Source: Melioribacteraceae bacterium | GTDB taxonomy: Bacteria; Bacteroidota; Ignavibacteria; Ignavibacteriales; Melioribacteraceae | Reading direction: 5' to 3' | Assembly: GCA_026417375.1 (NCBI GenBank) | Contig: JAOADJ010000031.1 | Coordinates: 62,001-126,000 of the forward strand | Length of the DNA: 64,000 nucleotides | In this document: one piece after another, positions 46,360 to 54,917 of the stretch | Layout of the letters: each line of letters opens with the position of its first letter | Position numbering within the stretch: the first letter of the stretch is position 1 | Notes under the pieces: model-generated | What the model saw: the letters and a program-made list of their open reading frames with translations, nothing else | What the model was told of the DNA's origin: nothing | Databases searched by the model: none | Program-made: the position numbers and the translations under genes

Positions 46360-49300
46360 TTATTTTATTACTGCTAATTTCCCTATAACTGATTTTTTAA
46401 AACTTCCATCAACAGATTCTACAATTAATTTATAAAAATATGTTCCGTTTGCAATCTGGTTACCATCATCATCTCTTCCATCCCAATCAATTTTTACAAA
46501 CTTGTTTATCATATCATTAATTTCAATTGTTCTGATTAATCTTCCGGCAACTGTATAAATTTTTATTTTGCAATTTATACTTGATGAATAATTATGCTGA
46601 AATGTAAAAGTTGTAAATGATGAGAAAGGATTTGGGAAATTATAAACATCTTTAAGAATTATTCCTTTTTCATTCGAAACCACAGTAAAATTTGCTTCTT
46701 GAGTTGATAAATTATTAAAAACATCCCAAGCTTTTATTTTAATTTTATAATCTCCATCTTTCATTCCAATGAAATTATACTTTACAACACCGGATTTTCC
46801 ACCTGAATTTAAATCACCAACAAAATTATTTGATAAGTCAATCGAGTTTGTAATATCATCATTTAAAATTGCTTCTAATTTATGTCCAATACCTGTTCCG
46901 GTAGTGTTTAATCCTGTTTGATCTTTTAATTTTGCTATTAATGTGAAATCAGAATTAACTAAATAAGCATTTGCAAAATTTTCATTATCAAAAAATATTT
47001 CTATTTCGGGACCTTTATTATCGTTAACAGCATTTGGATTTGTTCCACCAACTGTAAAATTTTTTGAATATCCGACACCATCTATTTGATTATTAAAAAA
47101 GTATGCTATCATTTTACCATTTTTATTTTCATAAGAAATATCTTTAGGAACTACAAAACTTGTTTCAAATAATCCATTTTTTACTGAAGCTCTTCCTTTG
47201 AAAATCAAACCACCTTGTTGTTTTACGGTGTAATCCATTTCTTGATAAAAAATTCCTCTTTCGCTATCAAAAACAGATATAACAACTTCTCCGTTTACCG
47301 GATTAATTTTACCATCAAGTGTTTTTACAGAACCTTTAATTTTAACATTGCTTAATGCACTTATTTGAGTTAAATCTTTTGTAGCTCTGCCATTTATAGA
47401 ATCAATAGAAATTGGAAGAACAGGCATATTCATTCTAATTGCTGGATCACCAAAAAGATGAAACTTTTCATCATTTTCTCTATCAACCATATATTGCTTT
47501 GTCATATAGTAAGAAAGACCAACACGAGCAGGTAATCCATTATCTTTCAAATTGAATAAATTATTATATAAAATTTCATTTAATTCAGCATTGTAATTTG
47601 AATAAACAATTCTACTTGAAGTATATGCCAAAATTGAACCTGCATTTTGTAAATTCATCATTGTTTCAGCAGAACTTTGAATAGCAGGATCATCATATAA
47701 ACCGAAATCACAAGTGGCTGCAGTTAAGAAAAAATAATTTGAATTTTTCAATTGAGGAATTGTGGTTGTTTTTACAAACACATTTTCATGAGCCCAAAGT
47801 TCTGGGCTACCATGACCAATATAATTTAATAGTAATGTCCCTTCGTTAATTGCATCGATGATTGCTTTATTTACATCTGGTTTTCTTCTTCCTAATCCTA
47901 CATAAACAGTTGGATAAGCAACTAAATAAATTTTCTTTTGATAAATAAATTCCGGTAAAATTTTAAGAGCAAGAGATTCAGATTGGCTGGTATGCAAAGA
48001 ACCATCATCTCGAGATGAAGTAGGTCCATCATCAGCTACCAAAGTAATTGTATTTCGCCAATCTCCTTTTCCTTGAACTGTTTCATAGTTAATAATTTTG
48101 TCTATAGCATTATCTGCTTCTTTTGCTGTTTGAATTGTTAATCTACCGATTGCTAAATCAGGTTTTAAATCATTTCCGGAAATTCTTACAAAATAATCAT
48201 CTGAAGTATATGAACTTATTTCATCAATTGAATTTTCAGTTTGATAAGTTATAATAAAGTTTTTATTGTCTTTTACAGTATTTAAATAATCATATGTTCC
48301 ATCACCAAAAAGTAAAACATAAAATGGTTTAGTTTGCCAGTTTTCATAAGCATATTTAAGAAAATCTCTTATTGCCATCGGGTCAATCATTCCACAAGAA
48401 AATTCATTAAAAATCTCATCAATGTAAAAAACTTGTGTGGTTAATTTATTAGGCGATTCAGAAGATCTGTATTTAACATATCGTTCAGCTTGTGTTTTAA
48501 AATCTTTATGAGTAATTACTATCATTTGGCTTCCGGAAACATTTCCACGAATGTTCATATTGTCAATTTTAATTCCACCAGATGGCACTTTGTAACCGTT
48601 TGAAGAAACAACTAAATATTTTGAAGGATTATTTTTAGTTTCATTTGTTTGAAATTTTATTTGACCACCACTTGTAATTGCATTCGTAATTAATTTTACA
48701 TTAGAAAAATCTGTTACATCAAAAACCTGAATTGAGCTACTTGAAAAATTTGTAACAGTGTATTCAATTGTTGCTGTAGTATCTTTTCCAAATAAAATAA
48801 AATTATCACCAGCTGCTCTTAAAAATCTTGAATAAATAATTTCAAAATAATCTAAATAAACTTTTGCACTAATAGAAACGGATAAGTGAGATAATTTCAG
48901 AATACTTCTTTCGTCACTTAAATTTCCCTGAAATGAAAACTTTGCAATATCTTCAATTGCATAATCATAATCTGAAATACCATAAATACTATTACTATAA
49001 ACCTGAGTATTACTTTCATCTATTCTAATTGGAATAGTTGCAGAAGAAGCATTGACAGTTCTAACTGTGTAATTAATTCTTGAATTTGGGACAATACCAT
49101 TTAATGTTGAAACAAAAGTTCTGCTTTTAGTTGTTGCATCAATAACATCACCAAAATACTGACGTCCAGATTTACCAATATTGACACTATCTTTGTCATA
49201 ACTTCTAAAACCGAAAGTTGAATTTTGAACAAAAGCATTTGGAATATTTAATGATGGTTTTTCAGTAATTCTTTTACCATTATTACCACCAAATGTTAAC

Positions 49301-50307
49301 CAATAATAATTTTTCTTTGCATAAGGATTTTTACTTCTTACAATTGTTTTAATATTTGAATTGTAATTCCAAACTTCAGTACCTCTTCCATAAAAAAGAA
49401 TGTAATCAGCTGCATCAATTTTACCATCAGCTTCTCCAACAAACAGGATAGAATTTTCAATTAAACCTTCATTTTTATATGTGTTATAATTTTCTGGTAA
49501 ATTTAAACCACCATTGTTGTAAATTTTAATTGTACGGGGATCAACAGTATTAACATCAACTCCAAGATTTTGAAGAAATGCTCTATCAATCTTATAAATT
49601 CCCTCTTCAGAAACTTCAATACGAAACCAAGGACCGACAGATAAAACAGAATTAGAAATTTTATTTAGCGATTTAATTTCTTCACCCCAAAATTGAGCGA
49701 CATCCCAATTTACAATCAAAGAAGAAAGATAATCTTCATTAATCTTTATTTTTTTTGTTGATGAATTTCCAAAATTGATTTTGATTTTTATATAATCATA
49801 TACTTTAATGATTTTAGAATTTGGTTCAAAAATAACTGGATAAATTTTTAGAGTTTGAACCGGTAAATTTCTAACTAATCCATAATCACCAAACTGAATT
49901 AACTCATTATGATTAAATAAATTATAATTTTCACTAACGAATTCAACTTGCTTAGTTATTGAACTATCTTTAACAACTTTTGGATTTGGTAAATAATCAG
50001 AAATATATGTTTTTGATTTTGAATCTAAGATTTCAATTGTATTACCAAACTCAGAAGGCACACCAACATTAAATAATTTTACTTGTAACTGTGGCATACC
50101 AAAATCTTTATAATTTTCTACAAAGGTTCCATCAATTTCTAATTTTGTAAATGTTCTTCCTGATATTGTTGATGTAATTGTGTCTTTTATAACTGGACGA
50201 TACTCTAAGATAAGATAATTCTGATTTGAAGTTAATACTTTTAAATCTTGTGCATAAATAAGATTTAAAATAAAAAGAAGAAATATTAAAGAGAATTTTA
50301 ATTTCAT
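46360..50307 (-). CDS. porU: Type IX secretion system sortase PorU
   Basis: Cell-surface sortase that removes C-terminal sorting domains from cargo and attaches anionic LPS. The 1315-residue protein has a signal peptide (FSLIFLLFILNLIYAQD). The gingipain-like C25 peptidase domain has catalytic His832 (LLNYIGHGSPELWAHEN) and Cys866 (FFLTAATCDFGLYDDP). The C-terminal domain (FPNPFSSFTTFTFQHNY ... GKLAVIK) resembles the sorting domain retained by PorU. At 1315 residues it is longer than the ~1158-residue Porphyromonas PorU. The order porU-porV is conserved in Bacteroidota. A -35/-10 promoter candidate lies 85-115 bp upstream. Confidence 0.93.
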   Translation of the reverse strand: MKLKFSLIFLLFILNLIYAQDLKVLTSNQNYLILEYRPVIKDTITSTISGRTFTKLEIDGTFVENYKDFGMPQLQVKLFNVGVPSEFGNTIEILDSKSKTYISDYLPNPKVVKDSSITKQVEFVSENYNLFNHNELIQFGDYGLVRNLPVQTLKIYPVIFEPNSKIIKVYDYIKIKINFGNSSTKKIKINEDYLSSLIVNWDVAQFWGEEIKSLNKISNSVLSVGPWFRIEVSEEGIYKIDRAFLQNLGVDVNTVDPRTIKIYNNGGLNLPENYNTYKNEGLIENSILFVGEADGKIDAADYILFYGRGTEVWNYNSNIKTIVRSKNPYAKKNYYWLTFGGNNGKRITEKPSLNIPNAFVQNSTFGFRSYDKDSVNIGKSGRQYFGDVIDATTKSRTFVSTLNGIVPNSRINYTVRTVNASSATIPIRIDESNTQVYSNSIYGISDYDYAIEDIAKFSFQGNLSDERSILKLSHLSVSISAKVYLDYFEIIYSRFLRAAGDNFILFGKDTTATIEYTVTNFSSSSIQVFDVTDFSNVKLITNAITSGGQIKFQTNETKNNPSKYLVVSSNGYKVPSGGIKIDNMNIRGNVSGSQMIVITHKDFKTQAERYVKYRSSESPNKLTTQVFYIDEIFNEFSCGMIDPMAIRDFLKYAYENWQTKPFYVLLFGDGTYDYLNTVKDNKNFIITYQTENSIDEISSYTSDDYFVRISGNDLKPDLAIGRLTIQTAKEADNAIDKIINYETVQGKGDWRNTITLVADDGPTSSRDDGSLHTSQSESLALKILPEFIYQKKIYLVAYPTVYVGLGRRKPDVNKAIIDAINEGTLLLNYIGHGSPELWAHENVFVKTTTIPQLKNSNYFFLTAATCDFGLYDDPAIQSSAETMMNLQNAGSILAYTSSRIVYSNYNAELNEILYNNLFNLKDNGLPARVGLSYYMTKQYMVDRENDEKFHLFGDPAIRMNMPVLPISIDSINGRATKDLTQISALSNVKIKGSVKTLDGKINPVNGEVVISVFDSERGIFYQEMDYTVKQQGGLIFKGRASVKNGLFETSFVVPKDISYENKNGKMIAYFFNNQIDGVGYSKNFTVGGTNPNAVNDNKGPEIEIFFDNENFANAYLVNSDFTLIAKLKDQTGLNTTGTGIGHKLEAILNDDITNSIDLSNNFVGDLNSGGKSGVVKYNFIGMKDGDYKIKIKAWDVFNNLSTQEANFTVVSNEKGIILKDVYNFPNPFSSFTTFTFQHNYSSSINCKIKIYTVAGRLIRTIEINDMINKFVKIDWDGRDDDGNQIANGTYFYKLIVESVDGSFKKSVIGKLAVIK

Positions 50308-50354
50308 ATCGCCAATATATTTATGAATTAATTACGTCAACAAATTTAAGCGGT

Positions 50355-50455
50355 AAAAAATTCTCTTTACTATTTCTCCTTTTTTCTATTGAAAAATTAT
50401 GTAAGATATTAAGTAATGTCAAGCATTTTAGTGAAAAATAGAAAGAGAATTTTTT
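50355..50455. repeat. 14-bp inverted repeat flanking the porU promoter region
   Basis: AAAAAATTCTCTTT (50355-50368) is the exact reverse complement of AAAGAGAATTTTTT (50442-50455), with 73 bp between. Pairing extends through CTATTT after a one-base bulge. The repeat fills the gap between the HD gene end and porU. Its right arm ends 11 bp from the HD gene stop and could help end that transcript; it could also fold the porU leader. Confidence 0.6.
50394..50422 (-). promoter_or_regulatory. Sigma70-like promoter candidate for porU
   Basis: The minus strand has a perfect -35 hexamer TTGACA (50422-50417), then 17 bases and TAATTT (50399-50394); CATAAT at 15-base spacing is an alternative -10. The start site would be about 80 bp before the porU ATG. 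The element lies inside the 14-bp inverted repeat. Confidence 0.42.
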
Positions 50456-50465
50456 GTTATAAATA

Positions 50466-51032
50466 TTACAATCCAAGTGCTTCTTTGTTCTTTTTCATCG
50501 CTTCTATACAAAAAGAAATGTGTTCATCTAATGGAGTTTCGATTAAATTTGCACCAATTATAATATCTTCTCTATTAACAGCACGGGCGAATGCTTTATC
50601 TTTCATTTTTTTTATAACAGATTTTACTTCAACTTCGTCTATTGATTTTGATGGTCTTACATATGCAACTGCAGTTATAAATCCAGCTAATTCATCGCAA
50701 GCATAAAGTGTTTTCATTAATTTTGTTGTACGAGGAATATTTGTATAATCTGCATGAGACATAATTGCCATTCTGAATTCTTCATCAAAACCTTTTTCCT
50801 TTAAAATCTCATTACCTTTAAAGGGATGTTCATCGGCAGTTGGAAACATTTCATAATCAAAATCATGAAGCAGAGCAACATTACCCCAATAATTTACATC
50901 TTCATTAAATTTTTCTGCATACGCTTTAACACAAGCTTCAACTGCAAAAGCATGTTTTAATAAACTTTCACTTTTTGTGTATTCTTTCAAAATTGTTAAA
51001 CAATATTCTCTATCTCTTGATTTGTTTTCCAT
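50466..51032 (-). CDS. HD-domain metal-dependent phosphohydrolase
   Basis: A 188-residue protein starting MENKSRDREYCLTIL, with GAGGAA before ATG 51032. HD-superfamily metal ligands appear as KHAFAVEACVKAYA (first His), LLHDFDYEMFP (His-Asp pair), EHPFKGNEIL and a final SHADYTNIPRTTK (His plus Asp). This is the pattern of small stand-alone HD hydrolases that act on nucleotides or phosphate esters; the substrate is not known. Third gene of the operon [2Fe-2S] protein-nth-HD. Confidence 0.82.
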   Translation of the reverse strand: MENKSRDREYCLTILKEYTKSESLLKHAFAVEACVKAYAEKFNEDVNYWGNVALLHDFDYEMFPTADEHPFKGNEILKEKGFDEEFRMAIMSHADYTNIPRTTKLMKTLYACDELAGFITAVAYVRPSKSIDEVEVKSVIKKMKDKAFARAVNREDIIIGANLIETPLDEHISFCIEAMKKNKEALGL

Positions 51033-51042
51033 TATTTCCTCT

Positions 51043-51678
51043 TTATTTTTTTGATGGACAAAGATTAGCAACTACACAAATTTCACATTTAGGTTTTCTT
51101 GCAATGCAAACTTTTCTACCATGAGCTGCTAATAAGTGTGATGAAATAACCCAAAATTTTTCTGGCAATAATTCTTTTAATCTGTATTCAATTTTTGTTG
51201 CATCGTCAGATTTTATAAACCCTAGTAAATTTGATAATCTTTTTACATGAGTATCAACAGCAATTGCTGGTATTCCAAATGCATTTCCAATAACAACTGA
51301 TGCTGTTTTTCTTCCAACACCGGGTAATTCAACAAGATCTTCAAAATTACTTGGAACTTCACCTTTATATTTTTCAACTAAAATTTTACATGTATTAACT
51401 ATGTTTTTACCTTTTTGTTTATAAAAACCTGTTGAAAAAATATCTGTTTCAAGTTCCTTGATTGAAACACTTAAATAATCATATGGTGTTTTATATTTTT
51501 TAAATAACTTTTTAGTAACAAAATTTACTCTTTCATCAGTGCATTGAGCAGAAAGAATTGTTGCAATAAGTAATTGAAAGGGTGTATCATAAATTAATTC
51601 TGGTTTTGGATTTGGATATTCATTTAATAGTAAATCAAGAATTTTAAGAGCAAAAGATTTTTCATCATTCAAATTCAT
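51043..51678 (-). CDS. nth: Endonuclease III
   Basis: A DNA glycosylase/AP lyase removing oxidised pyrimidines in base excision repair. The 211-residue protein has the helix-hairpin-helix ELPGVGRKTASVVIGNAFG with catalytic Lys124, catalytic Asp142 in AVDTHVKRLSN, and a C-terminal [4Fe-4S] cluster site (CIARKPKCEICVVANLC, spacing Cx6Cx2Cx5C). These residues are all intact. Placed 1 bp after the [2Fe-2S] protein gene. Confidence 0.96.
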   Translation of the reverse strand: MNLNDEKSFALKILDLLLNEYPNPKPELIYDTPFQLLIATILSAQCTDERVNFVTKKLFKKYKTPYDYLSVSIKELETDIFSTGFYKQKGKNIVNTCKILVEKYKGEVPSNFEDLVELPGVGRKTASVVIGNAFGIPAIAVDTHVKRLSNLLGFIKSDDATKIEYRLKELLPEKFWVISSHLLAAHGRKVCIARKPKCEICVVANLCPSKK

Positions 51679-51679
51679 A

Positions 51680-52006
51680 TTATAAAAATTTTTTATCCTT
51701 AATCATTAATCTTTCAACTGGAATATTATTAATTAAATGACTCTGAATAATTTCTTCTATATCTTCGGGTTTAACATTGCCATACCAGATTTGTTCAGGA
51801 TAAACAAGAACAACAGCACCATGCTCGCATGCATCAAGACAACCGGATTTATTTGCACGCATTTTATGAGTTAAGCCAAGCTCTTTTAATCTTTTTTTAA
51901 AGTTGTCAAGAATTTCAGAAGAACCTTTAGCAGCACAGCAACCTCTTTTATCAGATGGGTCTCTGTGATTATCACAAATTAAAACATGTTTTTCAAATCT
52001 TGCCAT
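51680..52006 (-). CDS. Thioredoxin-like [2Fe-2S] ferredoxin
   Basis: A 108-residue protein of the thioredoxin-like ferredoxin fold. Likely cluster ligands are Cys11 (LICDNHRD), Cys23 or Cys24 (RGCCAAKGS), Cys56 and Cys60 (SGCLDACEHG). The segment AVVLVYPEQIWYGNVKPEDI is typical of the family. Electron-transfer role; the partner is unknown. It could be linked to the iron-sulfur enzyme Nth encoded next to it (1-bp gap), but that is only positional. Confidence 0.87.
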   Translation of the reverse strand: MARFEKHVLICDNHRDPSDKRGCCAAKGSSEILDNFKKRLKELGLTHKMRANKSGCLDACEHGAVVLVYPEQIWYGNVKPEDIEEIIQSHLINNIPVERLMIKDKKFL

Positions 52007-52028
52007 AATAATAACTCCTTAATTTTTG

Positions 52029-52102
52029 TAGCGCGTACGGGGGTCGAACCCGTGATCTCCGCCTTGAGAGGGCGGCGTCCTTGACCACTAGACGAACGCG
52101 CC
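52029..52102 (-). tRNA. tRNA-Glu (anticodon CTC)
   Basis: A 74-nt cloverleaf on the minus strand. The acceptor is GGCGCGT with ACGCGCT (terminal G-U pair), D-stem GTC/GAC, anticodon stem CCGCC/GGCGG with loop CTCTCAA (anticodon CTC, reading GAG), T-stem ACGGG/CCCGT with loop TTCGACC, and discriminator A. The 3' CCA is not encoded. It sits between the aldo/keto reductase and the [2Fe-2S] gene on the same strand. Confidence 0.96.
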
Positions 52103-52115
52103 TTCTTATAATAAA

Positions 52116-53063
52116 TTAAAACTCATGTTCCACTAATATTTTTTCAATTTCATTATATTCATCATCATTCATTATATATTCTACAGCTTTAATATTTTCT
52201 AAAACTTGTTTTTCGTTTCTTGCACCAACAATAGCACTTGTCATCGAAGGATTTTTTAATACCCACGCTATAGCCATTTGACCAACGGTCATATTTTGTT
52301 TTGCTGCAATTGGTTTTAATTTTTCTACAACATTTAATGCTTTGCTTAAAAGTGGTTCTTTAAAATAATTTCCTTTGTTTCTCCAATCATCAGGTTGAAT
52401 TTTACTTATATCAAATTTACCTGTTAATAAACCTGCCTGCATAGGGCTGTAAGCAACAACCCCTATTTCATTTTTATAACAATATGGTAGTACTTCTTTT
52501 TCATATTCTCTTCTTATCATACTATATGGTGGTTGCAATGATTGAACCTGACTTATTGAAGAACATTTTTCAAGTAATGAAACATCAAAATTACAAACAC
52601 CAATAAATTTTGCTTTACCTTCATCTCTGATTTTAATCATTTCTTCCCACGAATCTTCAATTGGTGTTTCAGGATCAGGCCAATGAATTTGGTATAAATC
52701 AACATAATCGGTTTTTAATCTCTTCAAACTTTCTTCAATTTCTTTTCTAATAATTTCAGGTTTATTGTTTATTATAGCGTGTCCACTTCCATCATTTATT
52801 AAACCACATTTAGTTGCAATAAAAACTTTATCTCTTTTACCTTCTACTGCTTTTGCAACCACTTCTTCGGAATGTCCAAAACCATAAGCTGCAGCAGTAT
52901 CTATCCAATTTATTCCATTGTCCAAAGCAACATTAATTGCTCTGATTGATTCATCATCATCAACTTTTCCCCAGCCCCATTCCCAGGGACCACCAATTGC
53001 CCATGCTCCGAATCCAATAACTGAAAGTTCCGGACCATTTTTGCCAAGTTTTCTTTTTTCCAT
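52116..53063 (-). CDS. Aldo/keto reductase
   Basis: A 315-residue NADPH-dependent oxidoreductase with a TIM-barrel fold. The catalytic tetrad is visible: Asp and Tyr in DTAAAYGFGHSEEVV, Lys in VFIATKCGL, His in YQIHWPDPETP. The coenzyme site is AIVGARNEKQVLENI near the C-terminus. N-terminal RKLGKNGPELSVIGFGAWAI is the family start. Substrate unknown; general aldehyde or sugar reductases belong here. A GAGGAG ribosome site and a TATCTTTG box precede it. Confidence 0.92.
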   Translation of the reverse strand: MEKRKLGKNGPELSVIGFGAWAIGGPWEWGWGKVDDDESIRAINVALDNGINWIDTAAAYGFGHSEEVVAKAVEGKRDKVFIATKCGLINDGSGHAIINNKPEIIRKEIEESLKRLKTDYVDLYQIHWPDPETPIEDSWEEMIKIRDEGKAKFIGVCNFDVSLLEKCSSISQVQSLQPPYSMIRREYEKEVLPYCYKNEIGVVAYSPMQAGLLTGKFDISKIQPDDWRNKGNYFKEPLLSKALNVVEKLKPIAAKQNMTVGQMAIAWVLKNPSMTSAIVGARNEKQVLENIKAVEYIMNDDEYNEIEKILVEHEF

Positions 53064-53086
53064 TATCTCCTCTTAATTTATTTGCA

Positions 53087-53094
53087 CAAAGATA
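53087..53094 (-). promoter_or_regulatory. TAnnTTTG box upstream of the aldo/keto reductase
   Basis: The minus strand reads TATCTTTG 24 bp before the aldo/keto reductase ATG, an exact match to the Bacteroidota -7 consensus. No -33 TTTG is seen at the right distance. Confidence 0.3.
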
Positions 53095-53151
53095 ATAACA
53101 ATAGAATTATTTTTTATCTGAATATAATTTTTTCACTACTGATTGTTTTTA

Positions 53152-53159
53152 TAATTTTG
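53152..53159 (+). promoter_or_regulatory. TAnnTTTG box upstream of the PQQ-like propeller gene
   Basis: TAATTTTG lies 20 bp before the ATG at 53180, in the same divergent 116-bp region as the box for the aldo/keto reductase but facing the other way. A -33 element is not clear. Confidence 0.3.
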
Positions 53160-53179
53160 AGTAAAAATTATTTTCTGTT

Positions 53180-54256
53180 ATGAAAATTATATTTATAATT
53201 TTATTGATTTCAACAAATATTCTGTTCTCTCAAAACAAAACGAATAATAATATATTCAAAGAATATTATTCTATTCAGTTAGATACCACTTTAAAGGATT
53301 TAACATTTTATAATAATAATTGTATTGCACATGATGATTATGAAATAATTTGTTTTGACTCAACTAAAAATGTCATTTGGAATAAATCACTAAATGGTTC
53401 AATTAATTCAAATGTTACAATTGTTGAAGAGAAATTAATTTATATTGATTCAAATTATGATTTAGTTTGTGTAGATGTTAACAATGGTAAAATTATTCAA
53501 ACACTTGGATTAGATATTTTTCATCAAGCAAAAATTAGTTCATTCGATTTTACCGGAAATAAAGAACTGTTAATTCCAAAAGAAACAGATTCACAAAAAG
53601 CTTTATTGATAATTTATGATAATGGAATAATTGTATGTTTAGATTTAGAAACTCTACAAGAATACTGGCGAAAATCTTTCAATGATTTTTTTATTTCTGA
53701 ACCAATTTTTGTTAAAGATAAGTTTTTAATTACATCTAAAAGTGGATTTATAAATTACTTTGATTCACAAAATGGTTTATTACTATGGAAATGGAAAGAA
53801 AAAGAGCAGTTTCAAATTAATTCCAATTTTGTTTTTACTGATAATAAAGCAGTTATTCTGTTAAATGATGAAGGTTATGTTTATTCAATAAATTTACTTT
53901 TGGGAAAACTAAACTGGAAAGTTGATAAAAGTAAATTTTCTTCAATTTTATTTTTTTCAAATGATGGGAAATCTTTATTTGCACAAAATATTAATAATAA
54001 TATTGTAGAAATAAATTTACTTGATGGTAAATTTAAAAATGAAATCAAGAGCAGTTATTTAAATAAAAATATTTCATATACATTTAAGTTTAAGGGTAAA
54101 ATTTATTTCATAATTGCTGATAAAATTTTATCATTTGAAAAAAATAAGTTGAATATTTCTTTTAAAGCTAAAACTAACATACTGCATTTTATTCATAACA
54201 ATTCAAATAAAATTATTCTATTAAATACTGATTATAAATTAATATTTATTAATTAA
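53180..54256 (+). CDS. PQQ-like beta-propeller exported protein
   Basis: A 358-residue protein with a signal peptide (IIFIILLISTNILFSQN) followed by PQQ-type propeller repeats: NVIWNKSLNGSINSNVTIVE, GIIVCLDLETLQEYWRKSFN, FINYFDSQNGLLLWKWK and VYSINLLLGKLNWKVDKS. Each holds the W-containing strand typical of BamB/PQQ folds. It has no lipobox Cys, so it is probably periplasmic. Function unknown; a binding or scaffold role is likely. Placed 11 bp upstream of the HAD gene on the same strand. Confidence 0.78.
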   Translation: MKIIFIILLISTNILFSQNKTNNNIFKEYYSIQLDTTLKDLTFYNNNCIAHDDYEIICFDSTKNVIWNKSLNGSINSNVTIVEEKLIYIDSNYDLVCVDVNNGKIIQTLGLDIFHQAKISSFDFTGNKELLIPKETDSQKALLIIYDNGIIVCLDLETLQEYWRKSFNDFFISEPIFVKDKFLITSKSGFINYFDSQNGLLLWKWKEKEQFQINSNFVFTDNKAVILLNDEGYVYSINLLLGKLNWKVDKSKFSSILFFSNDGKSLFAQNINNNIVEINLLDGKFKNEIKSSYLNKNISYTFKFKGKIYFIIADKILSFEKNKLNISFKAKTNILHFIHNNSNKIILLNTDYKLIFIN

Positions 54257-54267
54257 GGAATAGTATA

Positions 54268-54915
54268 TTGAGAAATTTTGATGGATTTATTTTTGATATT
54301 GATGGAACATTAGCAAAAACAAACGCTTTAATTTTTGAAACCTTTCGTTTTGTTTCCAAGAAATATTTAAATGAAAATTTTACTGATGAAGATATTATTA
54401 AACTTTTTGGTCCGACTGAAGATGTAATTTTAAAAGAATTGATGCAAGAAAATTATGAAGAAGCCCGTAAAGATTATTTTCAATTTTATTCTGAAAATCA
54501 TGAATTATTAGCAGAAATATTTCCTGGTATAGATGAAATATTAAAAATCATAAAAGAAGAAAATATACCTACATCTATTTACACTGGTAAAGGAAAAGAT
54601 TCAACTCAAATTACACTAGATAAATTAGGATTGACAAAATATTTTGATTTAATTGTTACTGGGGACGATATTGAAAACCATAAACCATCACCAGAAGGAA
54701 TTGAAATTTTTATTAATCAATTTAATCTTGATAGGAACAGAGTATTAATGATAGGCGATGCACCTGCAGATATTATTGCTTCAAGAAATGCTAATATAAA
54801 ATGTGCATCAGTTTTGTGGGATAGTTATGCTAAAGAAAAAGTTTTAAATATGAAAAGTGATTTTATTTTTTATGATGTAAATGAATTAAAAAAATTTATA
54901 ATAGAAAATATTTGA
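54268..54915 (+). CDS. HAD-family phosphatase (phosphoglycolate phosphatase-like)
   Basis: A 215-residue haloacid dehalogenase-superfamily hydrolase. Motif I is IFDIDGTLAKT (nucleophile Asp and acid Asp), motif II is SIYTGKG, motif III has the Lys in ENHKPSPEGI, and motif IV is VLMIGDAPADI. An alpha-helical cap sits between motifs I and II, as in Gph/PgmB-type enzymes; the substrate is undetermined. Translation starts at TTG 54268 (then RNFDGFIFDIDGT), with AAGGAA upstream; no ATG would keep motif I. Confidence 0.87.
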   Translation: MRNFDGFIFDIDGTLAKTNALIFETFRFVSKKYLNENFTDEDIIKLFGPTEDVILKELMQENYEEARKDYFQFYSENHELLAEIFPGIDEILKIIKEENIPTSIYTGKGKDSTQITLDKLGLTKYFDLIVTGDDIENHKPSPEGIEIFINQFNLDRNRVLMIGDAPADIIASRNANIKCASVLWDSYAKEKVLNMKSDFIFYDVNELKKFIIENI

Positions 54916-54917
54916 TA

